NCBI RefSeq assembly: GCF_000974785.1
Contig: NZ_BBWV01000002.1
Location: 682,001-746,000, forward strand
Length of the DNA stretch: 64,000 nt
Direction of reading: 5' to 3'
Origin: Flavihumibacter petaseus NBRC 106054
GTDB taxonomy: Bacteria > Bacteroidota > Bacteroidia > Chitinophagales > Chitinophagaceae
The notes beneath the pieces are model-generated. The model searched no databases, was not told the origin of the DNA, and was given only the letters and a program-made list of their open reading frames with translations. Shown piece by piece: positions 43,614-52,574 of the stretch. The translations under genes were made by a program, and so were the position numbers. Each line of letters opens with the position of its first letter. Position 1 is the first letter of the stretch.

Positions 43614-44711
43614 CTACAGGGCTTGTTCGTCTTCGCACCACTTTTGGTCGTCCTGCAGCTGCTTCGCAAAGGTGTCGAGATTGAGCATCGACTGGTCGAA
43701 CCTGGCTTCCAGGAAGGCCCGTTGTTTGCGGCTGCTGTAGCGTGCCCACCAGCCGCGGGGAATATAATAATCAATTCTTAAACGGGTATGGTTTTCCGAG
43801 ATCTTCTGGATGGTATAGTAAATGAGGTTGCCGGTTGATGATTCCGATTCAGTAAACTCGATCAGCTTGTCTTCAAAATGATAGCTGCTGCTGGTGTATT
43901 CCACTTCCTCACCATTATCAAAAACGCAGCGGCAGCGCATACCGATCCGCGGAAGAAAATGGTTGAGTTCTTCCACCCTGGTTACATTTTCCATCCAGCT
44001 GCTGCGCAGGTTGAAATCGCCGGTTGCATGAAAGAGGGGGATGAGTGCAACGGAATAATCGCGGGTAAGGGAAAATGCCAGCTGTTTTTTGCTGAGGTCC
44101 GGCGGTGGGGGTTCATCCGGGTGCAGGTTATCTTTCAGGCTGGTCAGCCGCGTATAGTGGTAACGGACATCACCTGCATCACTGTTTTGCCTGTCTTCAT
44201 TCCAGGTCATCCAGTTCGCCAGGTGCGCTGGTTCACCGGTCGGGGATAAGGCATCCGTGACCAGCCAGTATTCATGATCGGGAATATCGTTTTTCAGGAG
44301 CCGGTGCGCAACGATGATGTCTTTCCCGATAAGCTTATAAAAGTGCTGCACATTGTAGCCGGTAAATTCGCCGTAATGGGTGATCACCTTGAGCGTCAGC
44401 TTGCCGGCAGATTTACAGGCAGTGCACTGACAATAGCGGCGGTTGTCGTAGGCAATAAGATTCTGGTGGAAGGCGCGGAACATTTTCTCTACCTGGCGGT
44501 AGACTTCGTTCAGTGTCGGTGGCGCACCAAACCGGTAAAACAGGATGGCATCGCCTTCGATCTCGGAAATCTGCAGGCCGCCTTCATTGGCGTTGATCAG
44601 CACTTCCAGAAGTTCCTGGATGATCAGGCGGCTGTGGTCCAGTTCCGTAGCATTGACGAACTGGGTAAAGCCGCTGATATCCGGCAGAAATATCAGTCCC
44701 TGATTGCTCAT
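43614..44711 (-). CDS. DUF2652 protein: class III cyclase-like domain plus SRPBCC-like domain
   Basis: 365 residues from MSNQGLIFLPDISGFTQF. Residues 1-150 keep the nucleotidyl-cyclase fold pattern: LPDISGFTQF and SEIEGDAILFY supply the two metal-binding Asp residues. A CQCTAC-x-SAGKLTLKVITHYG segment forms the second half with a Cys cluster. Residues 210-365 resemble a START/SRPBCC lipid-binding domain (LRSSWMENVTRVEELNHFLPRIGMRCRC). Residues needed for purine recognition and catalysis were not identified, so activity is open. Convergent with the transporter and divergent from the sigma factor gene. Confidence 0.8.
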   Translation of the reverse strand: MSNQGLIFLPDISGFTQFVNATELDHSRLIIQELLEVLINANEGGLQISEIEGDAILFYRFGAPPTLNEVYRQVEKMFRAFHQNLIAYDNRRYCQCTACKSAGKLTLKVITHYGEFTGYNVQHFYKLIGKDIIVAHRLLKNDIPDHEYWLVTDALSPTGEPAHLANWMTWNEDRQNSDAGDVRYHYTRLTSLKDNLHPDEPPPPDLSKKQLAFSLTRDYSVALIPLFHATGDFNLRSSWMENVTRVEELNHFLPRIGMRCRCVFDNGEEVEYTSSSYHFEDKLIEFTESESSTGNLIYYTIQKISENHTRLRIDYYIPRGWWARYSSRKQRAFLEARFDQSMLNLDTFAKQLQDDQKWCEDEQAL

Positions 44712-44857
44712 CCTGATGCGAAGGTAGCCGAATTTAACGCTCGCGATCAGGGTAATTAATTCCAATATTCTGATAAAACTTAATAACCCGTCGTTGTTGA
44801 AATAACTGTACTTTCATTATGGTGATTGCTGATTTGCTGACTGCTTAATACGATTGC

Positions 44858-45445
44858 ATGCGTACGAACGATAATTGGCGGGATAATCTTTTTGAACGCA
44901 TTTCAAAAGGTGACACCAGTGCTTTCAGGGAGTTTTATGAGAGTACTGTCTCCCGGGTTTATGCCTATCATCATTTCCTTACCAGGTCTGCGTTTCATGC
45001 AGAAGAACTGACGCAGGAACTCTTTATAAAAATCTGGTCCAAACGCGAACAACTGGCTGATATTCAGGAGCCCGATGCGTGGCTGAAAGTGGTGATGCGC
45101 AACCAGGCGTATAATTACCTGAAAAAACTGGCGTTGGAGAAAAAGAACGGCCTGAGTCTGGTCAATGTCCTGCCGGAAACTGGCACCGAAACCAATAATC
45201 TTTTACTGGATAAAGAATACCATCACCTTTTTGAACAGGCGGTGAGCCGGTTACCACCACAACAGAAAAATGTTTTCCTGCTCAGCCGCAACAGTGGTAT
45301 GAAGCATGTGGAAATTGCCGCATCGTTGGGCATCAGCATCCATTCAGTCAAGAATCACATGAAAGCTGCATTGCAGTCGATCCGCATATTCTTAAAAGGC
45401 CAGATTTTCCTGCTGGTCATCCTGCTCCAAAAATTATTTTTTTAA
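44858..45445 (+). CDS. ECF sigma factor, FecI-like
   Basis: 195 residues. Region 2 (residues 20-90): DTSAFREFYESTVSRVYAY, AEELTQELFIKIWSKREQL. Region 4 (residues 120-178): AVSRLPPQQKNVFLLSRNSG and HVEIAASLGISIHSVKNHMK, a helix-turn-helix. The C terminus ends in a hydrophobic stretch (IFLLVILLQKLFF), a common feature of FecI-type sigma factors in Bacteroidota. Expected to drive the susC promoter when released by the FecR protein 47 bases downstream. Confidence 0.93.
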   Translation: MRTNDNWRDNLFERISKGDTSAFREFYESTVSRVYAYHHFLTRSAFHAEELTQELFIKIWSKREQLADIQEPDAWLKVVMRNQAYNYLKKLALEKKNGLSLVNVLPETGTETNNLLLDKEYHHLFEQAVSRLPPQQKNVFLLSRNSGMKHVEIAASLGISIHSVKNHMKAALQSIRIFLKGQIFLLVILLQKLFF

Positions 45446-45492
45446 AGCGACTAGCCCTTCCACAGGGCTGACTTGTCTATTTATCAGCGCCT

Positions 45493-46689
45493 ATGTCAGA
45501 AAAGGAGATTTTCGACCTGTTGCACCGCTATGCCTCGGGCAATTATGCACCGGAGGATGCCGTGAAGATCCGCCAGTTAATGGCTGATTCCCGCTATCAT
45601 GCTGTCATCCTGGATTTTATGGATGCATTTTGGGAAAAACTGGAAGACCGTGCAGAGAATTCGCCGCCTGTTTCCCGGGATCAGAAGGACCTGATATTTC
45701 AGCGGATTGCCGGTAAGATGGAGCCTACGATCGCACCTGTTCCGAAAAGCCGCAACATAGTCAGGATATGGACACTGGCGGGAGCCGCGGCAGCACTGGT
45801 ATTATTTATATCAGTATTGCTGTCCAGGAAAGCTGCCGATAGTCCGGTAGTGCAACGGGATGTGCCTATTGCTGCTGTTACGGATATTGCTGCCCCCGCA
45901 GCGACTTACGCTTATCTGCAAACGGACAATGGATTGAAACTGGGTTTGAAGGAGCTTGGAACATTGCCGGGATCACCGGCACTGATTACTGAAAATGGCA
46001 GTGTGATGGTTCGTTATATCAGCCAACAGAATAATGTGCCCAGGCAGTCACAGTGGCACGAACTGGTAAATCCGCGCGGCAGTAAGAAAATCAACCTTAC
46101 CCTGTCAGATGGTACGCTGGTGAGTCTCAACGCCGGCAGTACGATCCGGTATCCGGCCGGTTTCACCGGTGCCATAAGAGTAGTAGAGTTGAAGGGCGAG
46201 GCCTATTTCGAAGTGGCCAAAGACAAAAAACATCCCTTTACGGTGCATACCGGTTCCGGGGATGTTGAGGTACTGGGTACCCACTTCAATGTCAATACTT
46301 CACGGTTCGACAGTGTCATGCAGGTGACGCTGCTGGAAGGTTCAGTAAAAGTTAGTCACAATGGAAGATCGGATGTGTTGCATCCGGGTGAACAGGCCGT
46401 TGTGGGAGATGTTATAGACGTTTCCCGAGCTGTCGAGTCGAAACAGGTACTGGCATGGACAAACGAAGAATTCAATTTTACCGGGATGGATCTGCGTGAA
46501 ATCCTGAAGGAAATAGAACGGTGGTATGATGTGGACATTACCATTGCTCAGAATGTTCCTGAAATGCGGCTCTCGGGAATTCTCAGCAGAAATCTTTCCG
46601 TCAGGCAGGTGCTTGACATTGTTTCACTCAGCAGCGGCATTCAATTTACCATCAACAATAAAATTATTATGGTGACAGCCGGGGAATAA
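45493..46689 (+). CDS. FecR-type anti-sigma factor
   Basis: 398 residues. Cytoplasmic N-terminal helices (EIFDLLHRYASGNYAPEDA) bind the sigma factor; one membrane helix at about 93-111 (IWTLAGAAAALVLFISVLL); a periplasmic FecR domain with LVNPRGSKKINLTLSDGT, LNAGSTIRYPAGF, GEAYFEVAKDKKHPFTVHTG and GTHFNVN; and a C-terminal DUF4974 domain (NFTGMDLREILKEIERWYDV), which contacts the STN domain of SusC. Complete signalling protein of the FecI-FecR-SusC relay. Confidence 0.94.
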   Translation: MSEKEIFDLLHRYASGNYAPEDAVKIRQLMADSRYHAVILDFMDAFWEKLEDRAENSPPVSRDQKDLIFQRIAGKMEPTIAPVPKSRNIVRIWTLAGAAAALVLFISVLLSRKAADSPVVQRDVPIAAVTDIAAPAATYAYLQTDNGLKLGLKELGTLPGSPALITENGSVMVRYISQQNNVPRQSQWHELVNPRGSKKINLTLSDGTLVSLNAGSTIRYPAGFTGAIRVVELKGEAYFEVAKDKKHPFTVHTGSGDVEVLGTHFNVNTSRFDSVMQVTLLEGSVKVSHNGRSDVLHPGEQAVVGDVIDVSRAVESKQVLAWTNEEFNFTGMDLREILKEIERWYDVDITIAQNVPEMRLSGILSRNLSVRQVLDIVSLSSGIQFTINNKIIMVTAGE

Positions 46690-46693
46690 AAAA

Positions 46694-46722
46694 GGCAGGA
46701 TGTGCTCGAACCACAGCCTGCC
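46694..46722 (+). promoter_or_regulatory. Hairpin in the leader between the anti-sigma gene and susC
   Basis: GGCAGGATGTG / CACAGCCTGCC, 11-base arms with one mismatch and a 7-base loop. Preceded by an A run but not followed by T residues, so it may be a bidirectional or partial terminator, or a leader structure for susC. Confidence 0.5.
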
Positions 46723-46786
46723 GGTAATGCCTGGCTAAAAACAAGTCTTTCGGAGAATTATTTATTAACCAAAACAAAGCAAATGT

Positions 46787-49700
46787 ATGGATTTTAGGCC
46801 TACGGGGTCCTATTTCCGGTCAGGACCGGAAATGCCAAAAAAACTGCTATTTTATATGAGGTTGACTGCCATTTTGTTCCTGGCCGCCGTATTGCAGGTT
46901 TCTGCCAGGGGATTCGGTCAGGAAGTTTCCGTATCGAAGAAGAAAATCGGGCTGGAAAGGTTTTTTCGGGAAGTCAACAAGCAGACAGGGTACAATTTTA
47001 TCTATAACGAAGAACTGGTGAGCCGCACCAGGTCGTTTTCCCTCAACATCACCAAAATGCCGCTTCGCCAGGCGCTGGACCTGGTATTGCGGGATAAGCC
47101 GATCAGTTACCGGATCGTGGATAAAACCATCATTCTACGTCCGGGTGTACAGGTTACGGATGAAGCGAAATTCAGAATAGTTACCATTCCGGTAAAAGGA
47201 AGGGTACTGGATGCTTCCGGAAACCCGCTGTCCGGGGTCAGTATTGTTCAGAAGGGGAAACCCACCGGTACATCAACAGATGAGAGTGGTTATTTTTCGC
47301 TGGAAGTGGAAGAGAATTCGACCATCGAAATTTCGATCGTCGGGTATATGACCAAAGCTATCCGGGTCGGAAAAGATACTGAACTGAATAATATTACCCT
47401 CGACAAACTTGCCAATGACCTTGGGGAGGTAATCGTAATCGGTTACGGTACTACCACCAAGGGAAAAAATATTACGGCTGTATCAACCCTTAAGGCGGAA
47501 AAAATCCAAAACCTGGGAGCGACATCAGTTGGTGAAGCGCTGGCCGGGCGCGTGCCGGGTGTGCTGGTGAATTCAAGCGGCGGTGGCCCTGGCAAAAAAC
47601 CCCAGATTTCCATCCGGGGCGGAGGCACGCCGCTCTATGTTATCGACGACATCATTTCTACAGAGTTTCAGTTCCAGACCCTGAACATCAATGATATCGA
47701 CAACATATCCTTTCTGAAGGATGGTCCCGCCACGGCCATTTATGGTGTGGCCGCCGGTAATGGTATCGTTTTGGTTACCACCAAGAGAGGTGGCAAAGGC
47801 AAGGTTTCGGTAAACTACAATTACGGGCATGACTGGGTACAGCCAACCATTCTGCCAAATAAAATCAGCTCTTACGAAATTGCCACGTTAACCAATAGTG
47901 TTGATGAAATGGAAGGTAATCCGGGCCGTTATGCCCCGGAAGATGTGCAGAAATATAAGGACCAGTCCGACCCGCTGAATTTTCCCAATACCGACTGGCA
48001 ATCCACTGTGCTGAAAAAATTTGCGCCACAGAACCGGCATAACCTGTCTGTAGCAGGCGGCGGAAAACAATCACAGTATTATGCATCATTGGGATACCTG
48101 GACCAGGGCACGCTTTACCGGGAGAACACCAACTGGCTCAAGCGGTATAACTACCGGGTAAGTGTCAGCAGCGATTTTGAAAAGATCGGACTGAAGACAA
48201 CGATTGCTTTGTATGGTACAACAGAATCTCAACGCAATCCCAACAGTTCCTATGGCAGCGGCTATTATTATGTATGGGGACATATCCAGAATTCAAGTCC
48301 CATGGAGAAAGCTTTTGCGGATCTCGAACATACCCGCTATTCCAACAAGGGAGATCATCCATTGGTAGAAATTTCTCCTGAAAGTGGCTATGCCAGGAAT
48401 GAAGACCGCGACATCAATGGCAATGTGGTGCTGCAGTGGAGTGTGCCTGGTGTAAAAGGACTCAGCCTTAAAGGCAATGCCAATTACCGCCAGTTCAATT
48501 CCAGTGGCAGAAGCTGGAATGCAACAGCACCGCAATACAGTATCGGCAGTGATGTGCCGGTGGCAACCAACAAACCCAATCTTTCGCTGGTGAACACCAA
48601 CGGGTACAACTATGTGCTCCAGGGATTTGGTACGTACGACAGAGCCTTTGGAGATCACAGTATCTCGGCGATGTTCGGTTACGAACAAGCCTATGTTTAT
48701 GGTGAGACCAGTACTACCGGAAGAAATTCATTTGACTTCAATTTCGACCAGATCAATTACGGTCCCCAGGCCAATGTATTTAACAATGGGAGCATGTCGG
48801 AGAGCGTCCGGAATGCGTTCCTGGGTCGCTTAAGCTACAATTTCCGCAATACCTATTTCCTGGAAGCCAGCTTCCGGGATGACGGCAGTGACCTTTTCCC
48901 GGAAGGCAACCGCCGCGGTTTCTTTCCCGGTGTGGCGCTTGGCTGGGTGATATCAAATGAAAAATTCATGCTGGGGCTTAACCAGAAAAATATCCTGAAT
49001 TATCTCAAGTACCGGATTTCCTATGGTGAAGTGGGACAAAACACGGTGGATGGCCTGACGCCGTTTGCCTATGTACCTGGATACACACTTGGGTCGGGAT
49101 ACGTGGTGAATGGTGTATTACAGCCTTCCCTCAACATGCCGGCCATCCCCAGCCCGGATATCACCTGGTATAAGATGAATACCTTCAATACCGGTTTTGA
49201 ATTTGCAACACTATCCAATCACCTGAGTGGATCACTTGACTATTTCTACCTGCGTACCACCAACTACCTGGCTTCTGCTTCCGGACAACGATATACGGAT
49301 CCCCTGGGTACGCCTTTGCCCTTCCGCCTGTCAAATGGTGCCAAACGCCGGGCAGGATGGGACGGTTCATTGAAATACAGCAATGTTGCCGGTAAACTAT
49401 CATATTCCGTAGGAGCGAACTACACTTACTTCAATGAGTTGTGGGAAGTAAATCCGAATGAGGATAGTGCCACGCTTAAGAACCCCTACACGACCTCCTA
49501 CAACCAGACTGCTTACCTGCAGACAGCGCTGCTTAACAGTGGCCTTTATCAGAACGCCGCTGATATTATCAATAATCCGCGTCGGTTGTCTTCCGTACTG
49601 GCACCTGGTGATATCATGTATGTGGATGCCAATGGTGATGGAAAGATAGACAACGCAGACCTGCGCCGGGCTGGAAGTGCTACATTCCCAAGGTCCATTT

Positions 49701-50176
49701 TCGGCCTCACGGCTGACTTGCGTTATGGCAGCTGGTATTTCAGCATGCTCTGGCAGGGCAGTGGCAAGCGGAGCATGTACCTGGGCGATGTATTCCGCAG
49801 CAACTATGTCGGAAATATCCGGTACGATTTCCAGACGGAGGATCACTGGACTCCCGGAGCCGGCAACACGCAGTTTCCGAGACTGGTATCCGGCAGTGGT
49901 GTGAATGGCGGCAACAATGAACAGACTTCGGATTTCTGGATTATCGATGCCGGGTATGTTCGTCTCAAAGCTCTCCAGGTGGGATATGATTTCAAACCAC
50001 TGGTGGGCAACAAGCTGAACTTCCTCACCGACCTGCGGGTTACCCTGAGCGGCACCAACCTCCTGACTTTTTCTCAACTGAAGAAATATGGTCTGGATGC
50101 AGAAACCGGCAGTACCAACAACTATGACTATCCCACGTCGCGGGTGTATTCCATTAACGTGAACATCGGGTTCTGA
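46787..50176 (+). CDS. SusC/RagA-type TonB-dependent transporter with STN signalling domain
   Basis: 1129 residues. A short N-terminal extension precedes the signal peptide (LLFYMRLTAILFLAAVLQVSA). Residues 53-115 form an STN domain (GLERFFREVNKQTGYNFIYN, MPLRQALDLVL), showing FecR-mediated self-regulation. Residues 135-215 are a CarboxypepD_reg-like domain (VKGRVLDASGNPLSGVSIV). The SusC signature VVIGYGTTTKGKNITA and plug (GEALAGRVPGVLVNSSGGGP, IRGGGTPLYVIDDI) follow, then the 22-strand barrel ending VYSINVNIGF. Imports the bound glycan or oligomer with the SusD partner. Confidence 0.95.
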   Translation: MDFRPTGSYFRSGPEMPKKLLFYMRLTAILFLAAVLQVSARGFGQEVSVSKKKIGLERFFREVNKQTGYNFIYNEELVSRTRSFSLNITKMPLRQALDLVLRDKPISYRIVDKTIILRPGVQVTDEAKFRIVTIPVKGRVLDASGNPLSGVSIVQKGKPTGTSTDESGYFSLEVEENSTIEISIVGYMTKAIRVGKDTELNNITLDKLANDLGEVIVIGYGTTTKGKNITAVSTLKAEKIQNLGATSVGEALAGRVPGVLVNSSGGGPGKKPQISIRGGGTPLYVIDDIISTEFQFQTLNINDIDNISFLKDGPATAIYGVAAGNGIVLVTTKRGGKGKVSVNYNYGHDWVQPTILPNKISSYEIATLTNSVDEMEGNPGRYAPEDVQKYKDQSDPLNFPNTDWQSTVLKKFAPQNRHNLSVAGGGKQSQYYASLGYLDQGTLYRENTNWLKRYNYRVSVSSDFEKIGLKTTIALYGTTESQRNPNSSYGSGYYYVWGHIQNSSPMEKAFADLEHTRYSNKGDHPLVEISPESGYARNEDRDINGNVVLQWSVPGVKGLSLKGNANYRQFNSSGRSWNATAPQYSIGSDVPVATNKPNLSLVNTNGYNYVLQGFGTYDRAFGDHSISAMFGYEQAYVYGETSTTGRNSFDFNFDQINYGPQANVFNNGSMSESVRNAFLGRLSYNFRNTYFLEASFRDDGSDLFPEGNRRGFFPGVALGWVISNEKFMLGLNQKNILNYLKYRISYGEVGQNTVDGLTPFAYVPGYTLGSGYVVNGVLQPSLNMPAIPSPDITWYKMNTFNTGFEFATLSNHLSGSLDYFYLRTTNYLASASGQRYTDPLGTPLPFRLSNGAKRRAGWDGSLKYSNVAGKLSYSVGANYTYFNELWEVNPNEDSATLKNPYTTSYNQTAYLQTALLNSGLYQNAADIINNPRRLSSVLAPGDIMYVDANGDGKIDNADLRRAGSATFPRSIFGLTADLRYGSWYFSMLWQGSGKRSMYLGDVFRSNYVGNIRYDFQTEDHWTPGAGNTQFPRLVSGSGVNGGNNEQTSDFWIIDAGYVRLKALQVGYDFKPLVGNKLNFLTDLRVTLSGTNLLTFSQLKKYGLDAETGSTNNYDYPTSRVYSINVNIGF

Positions 50177-50196
50177 TTCCCGCAAAACGCTTCATT

Positions 50197-51981
50197 ATGA
50201 AAAAGAAATTCATCAATATATTTCTGATAGCCGTCAGTCTCATGCTGACCGGTATCTCCTGCAAAAAGCTGGATGAAACCCAGCCATACGATAAAATCAC
50301 CGAAGATGAAGTATGGTCATCCAAAGACAATGCCATGAAGTTTGTGTACAATGCGTACAGCAATGTAGTCGGACTTTATACAAACATGGTGGGTGATGAG
50401 GTATGGACCAACAACATCATCGCCAGTGATGGCAATGCATTTACCCGCGACCAGATTTCCCGCGACGAAGACTATGGTTTCAATAAGTTCGCCCAGGTGC
50501 GGATGTGTAACCTGATTATAGAAAAGGCCAATAGCTCACTGCTGGCGGACGTTGATAAGGCTGAACTGGTAGCGCATGGCAAATTCCTTCGTGCGATGAC
50601 CTACTATTGGCTGGCCCGCCGGTTCGGCAGGGTTATCTATGTAGACAGGGTGCTTACCGAAGATGAGGAAACCTACTCGCTCCCGCAAACAGCCAGTGTT
50701 GCGGAAACCTATTCGCTGATCATGAAAGACATCAACGAAGCCATTCCCGGCCTCCCCGATGTTGCCGCAACTTCTCTTGCCGGAAAAACAGCGGGTTACG
50801 CCCTCAAATCGGAAGTTGCCCTGCAGGCAGCAGCCTACACCGGGGACGATACCTATTACCAGCAATCCGTTGACGCAGCGGATGCGGTAATTCAATCCGG
50901 CAGGCATGCCCTCGAACCTGATTATGAAGGCATGTTCAATGCACGCAAGAGCAGTACCACGGAAATCATCCTCGCGTTTTACCGCGACAAATCCAATACC
51001 GTGGTGTCCAATATTACCGACATGCAATTGTCCATTCCCAACGTCAACAATGATGACGTTACCAGGGAGGGTGCCACACCGCATTTTAAGCAGGACAAGG
51101 TGTTTGAGGACTGGGGCAAATATTCGCCCACCCAGAACCTGATCGATGACTACCTCGTAATTGATGACAATGATCCCACCAAAGCTGTTCGCTGGGACCA
51201 GTCTTCCCAATTCATGGCTAACCTGTCACACCGCAATTCATCTTTTGCTGACAGTGCCGTAGTAACCGGTGCAGGCAGTGTGAACTCCGTGATCTACCGC
51301 AACAGGGATCTGCGTTTCGCAGCTTCAGTAGTATATGATTCAACACAGTGGTATGGTGAAACGGTGACTACTAACCGGAACGGTAACCTCAACCGCATGA
51401 TCAAAGGTTCACTGGGATCGGGATGCTGTACGCCCATCACCAATACCTTTCACCGCAAAGGCATTTATGATGACCTCGTTCCCCGCGCTTTTTACAATAC
51501 CCCCACCAACTATCACTGGGTGGTGTTCCGCCTCGGAAGGGTAATACTCAACAAGGCAGAAGCGCTCCTTCGCCAGGGCAAGGTAGCCGAAGCAGTGGCC
51601 ACGTTCAACCAGACAAGAACCTTTCATGGTGGATTGCCGCCTTCCACCGCGGCTGGCGCTGCGGATGCGTGGACGGATTACAAACGGGAAAGAAGGGTAG
51701 AACTGTTCAAGGAACTGGATTATTACTGGACCCTTTTGCGCTGGGGAAAATATGGCGGCGATGCCAACCACAACCTGGCGCCCGGTGGCACCATTCCGGA
51801 ACTGGAAACACCGCCTACTTTTATGGAGATCAATATTCCCAGGGACGGATACCGGGTGGAAGTACTGAAGTGGAACCAGAATGAAGTGCGTGTATTCGAT
51901 GAATCACGTCGTTACCTGCTGCCCATCCAGCAATCCCAGGTAGACCGGCATGGCAGTCTTCAACAAAACCCCAACTGGTAA
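50197..51981 (+). CDS. SusD/RagB-type surface glycan-binding lipoprotein
   Basis: 594 residues. Lipobox GISC with Cys at residue 22. TPR-rich SusD fold: MKFVYNAYSNVVGLY, GFNKFAQVRMCNLIIEKANS, GKFLRAMTYYWLARRFG, VALQAAAYTGDDTYYQQ, and the C-terminal LGRVILNKAEALLRQGKV with ERRVELFKELDYYWTLLRWG and YLLPIQQSQVDRHGSLQQNPNW, the usual SusD end. Forms the lid on the SusC barrel. Located 20 bases after susC. Confidence 0.95.
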   Translation: MKKKFINIFLIAVSLMLTGISCKKLDETQPYDKITEDEVWSSKDNAMKFVYNAYSNVVGLYTNMVGDEVWTNNIIASDGNAFTRDQISRDEDYGFNKFAQVRMCNLIIEKANSSLLADVDKAELVAHGKFLRAMTYYWLARRFGRVIYVDRVLTEDEETYSLPQTASVAETYSLIMKDINEAIPGLPDVAATSLAGKTAGYALKSEVALQAAAYTGDDTYYQQSVDAADAVIQSGRHALEPDYEGMFNARKSSTTEIILAFYRDKSNTVVSNITDMQLSIPNVNNDDVTREGATPHFKQDKVFEDWGKYSPTQNLIDDYLVIDDNDPTKAVRWDQSSQFMANLSHRNSSFADSAVVTGAGSVNSVIYRNRDLRFAASVVYDSTQWYGETVTTNRNGNLNRMIKGSLGSGCCTPITNTFHRKGIYDDLVPRAFYNTPTNYHWVVFRLGRVILNKAEALLRQGKVAEAVATFNQTRTFHGGLPPSTAAGAADAWTDYKRERRVELFKELDYYWTLLRWGKYGGDANHNLAPGGTIPELETPPTFMEINIPRDGYRVEVLKWNQNEVRVFDESRRYLLPIQQSQVDRHGSLQQNPNW

Positions 51982-51997
51982 CGCAAAAACTAATTTT

Positions 51998-52489
51998 ATG
52001 AAACGCTACATACCATTATTCGGATTTCTCCTGCTGGCCTTCTCTTCCTGCCTGAAATCAGGACTGGATGAAAACCTGCCAAAATTCAAGGATGCGCAGA
52101 TTACCGATGTTTTTATGGAATACCGTTTTGAAGATCCGAACAGTACTTCCGGTGGAAGCCCCGTCGTTCGGGTGGTTACGCTTAATCTGACCAATAAGCA
52201 GTTTCTCAAAATTGAAGACCATCCCGGTGCGTCAACGGATTCCGTGGTATTCGATGTGACGGTACCGCCGGCCAGTGGTTCCTTCACCGAAGCAGAACGA
52301 GCCAAAGTGAGTACCACCAACCTGGTCTTTATGAGCAATATCTCTACGGCAGCAACTATGTCTGCAGTCGGCAGTGCGCCACGACCAGGGGCCCCGGGAG
52401 ACTTTACGCAACCGCAACAATATCTCGTCACTGCTGCTGATGGCAGTACACGAACCTGGACTATCCGAATCGCCAATTTCATCAAGTAG
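51998..52489 (+). CDS. Small surface lipoprotein, DUF5018-like
   Basis: 163 residues from MKRYIPLFGFLLLAFSSC, with Cys at residue 18 as the lipid anchor. The mature part is all beta and ends YLVTAADGSTRTWTIRIANF, the pattern of DUF5018-type and related immunoglobulin-like domains that follow SusD in many such loci. Perhaps a third glycan-binding surface protein (inference). Starts 16 bases after susD and is followed by a strong terminator. Confidence 0.7.
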   Translation: MKRYIPLFGFLLLAFSSCLKSGLDENLPKFKDAQITDVFMEYRFEDPNSTSGGSPVVRVVTLNLTNKQFLKIEDHPGASTDSVVFDVTVPPASGSFTEAERAKVSTTNLVFMSNISTAATMSAVGSAPRPGAPGDFTQPQQYLVTAADGSTRTWTIRIANFIK

Positions 52490-52525
52490 TCTTAGCTGCA
52501 GCATTAGCAGTTAGGTTTGGTTAGA

Positions 52526-52557
52526 AACCGGCTGTTTTTACAGCCGGTTATTTTTTT
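52526..52557 (+). terminator. Intrinsic terminator after the SusC-SusD-lipoprotein unit
   Basis: Perfect 10-base stem AACCGGCTGT / ACAGCCGGTT with a TTTT loop, then A and seven T residues. It ends just before the VCBS gene and could lower expression of the enzyme genes relative to susCD. Confidence 0.9.
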
Positions 52558-52574
52558 ACCTAAACGGACCATGG

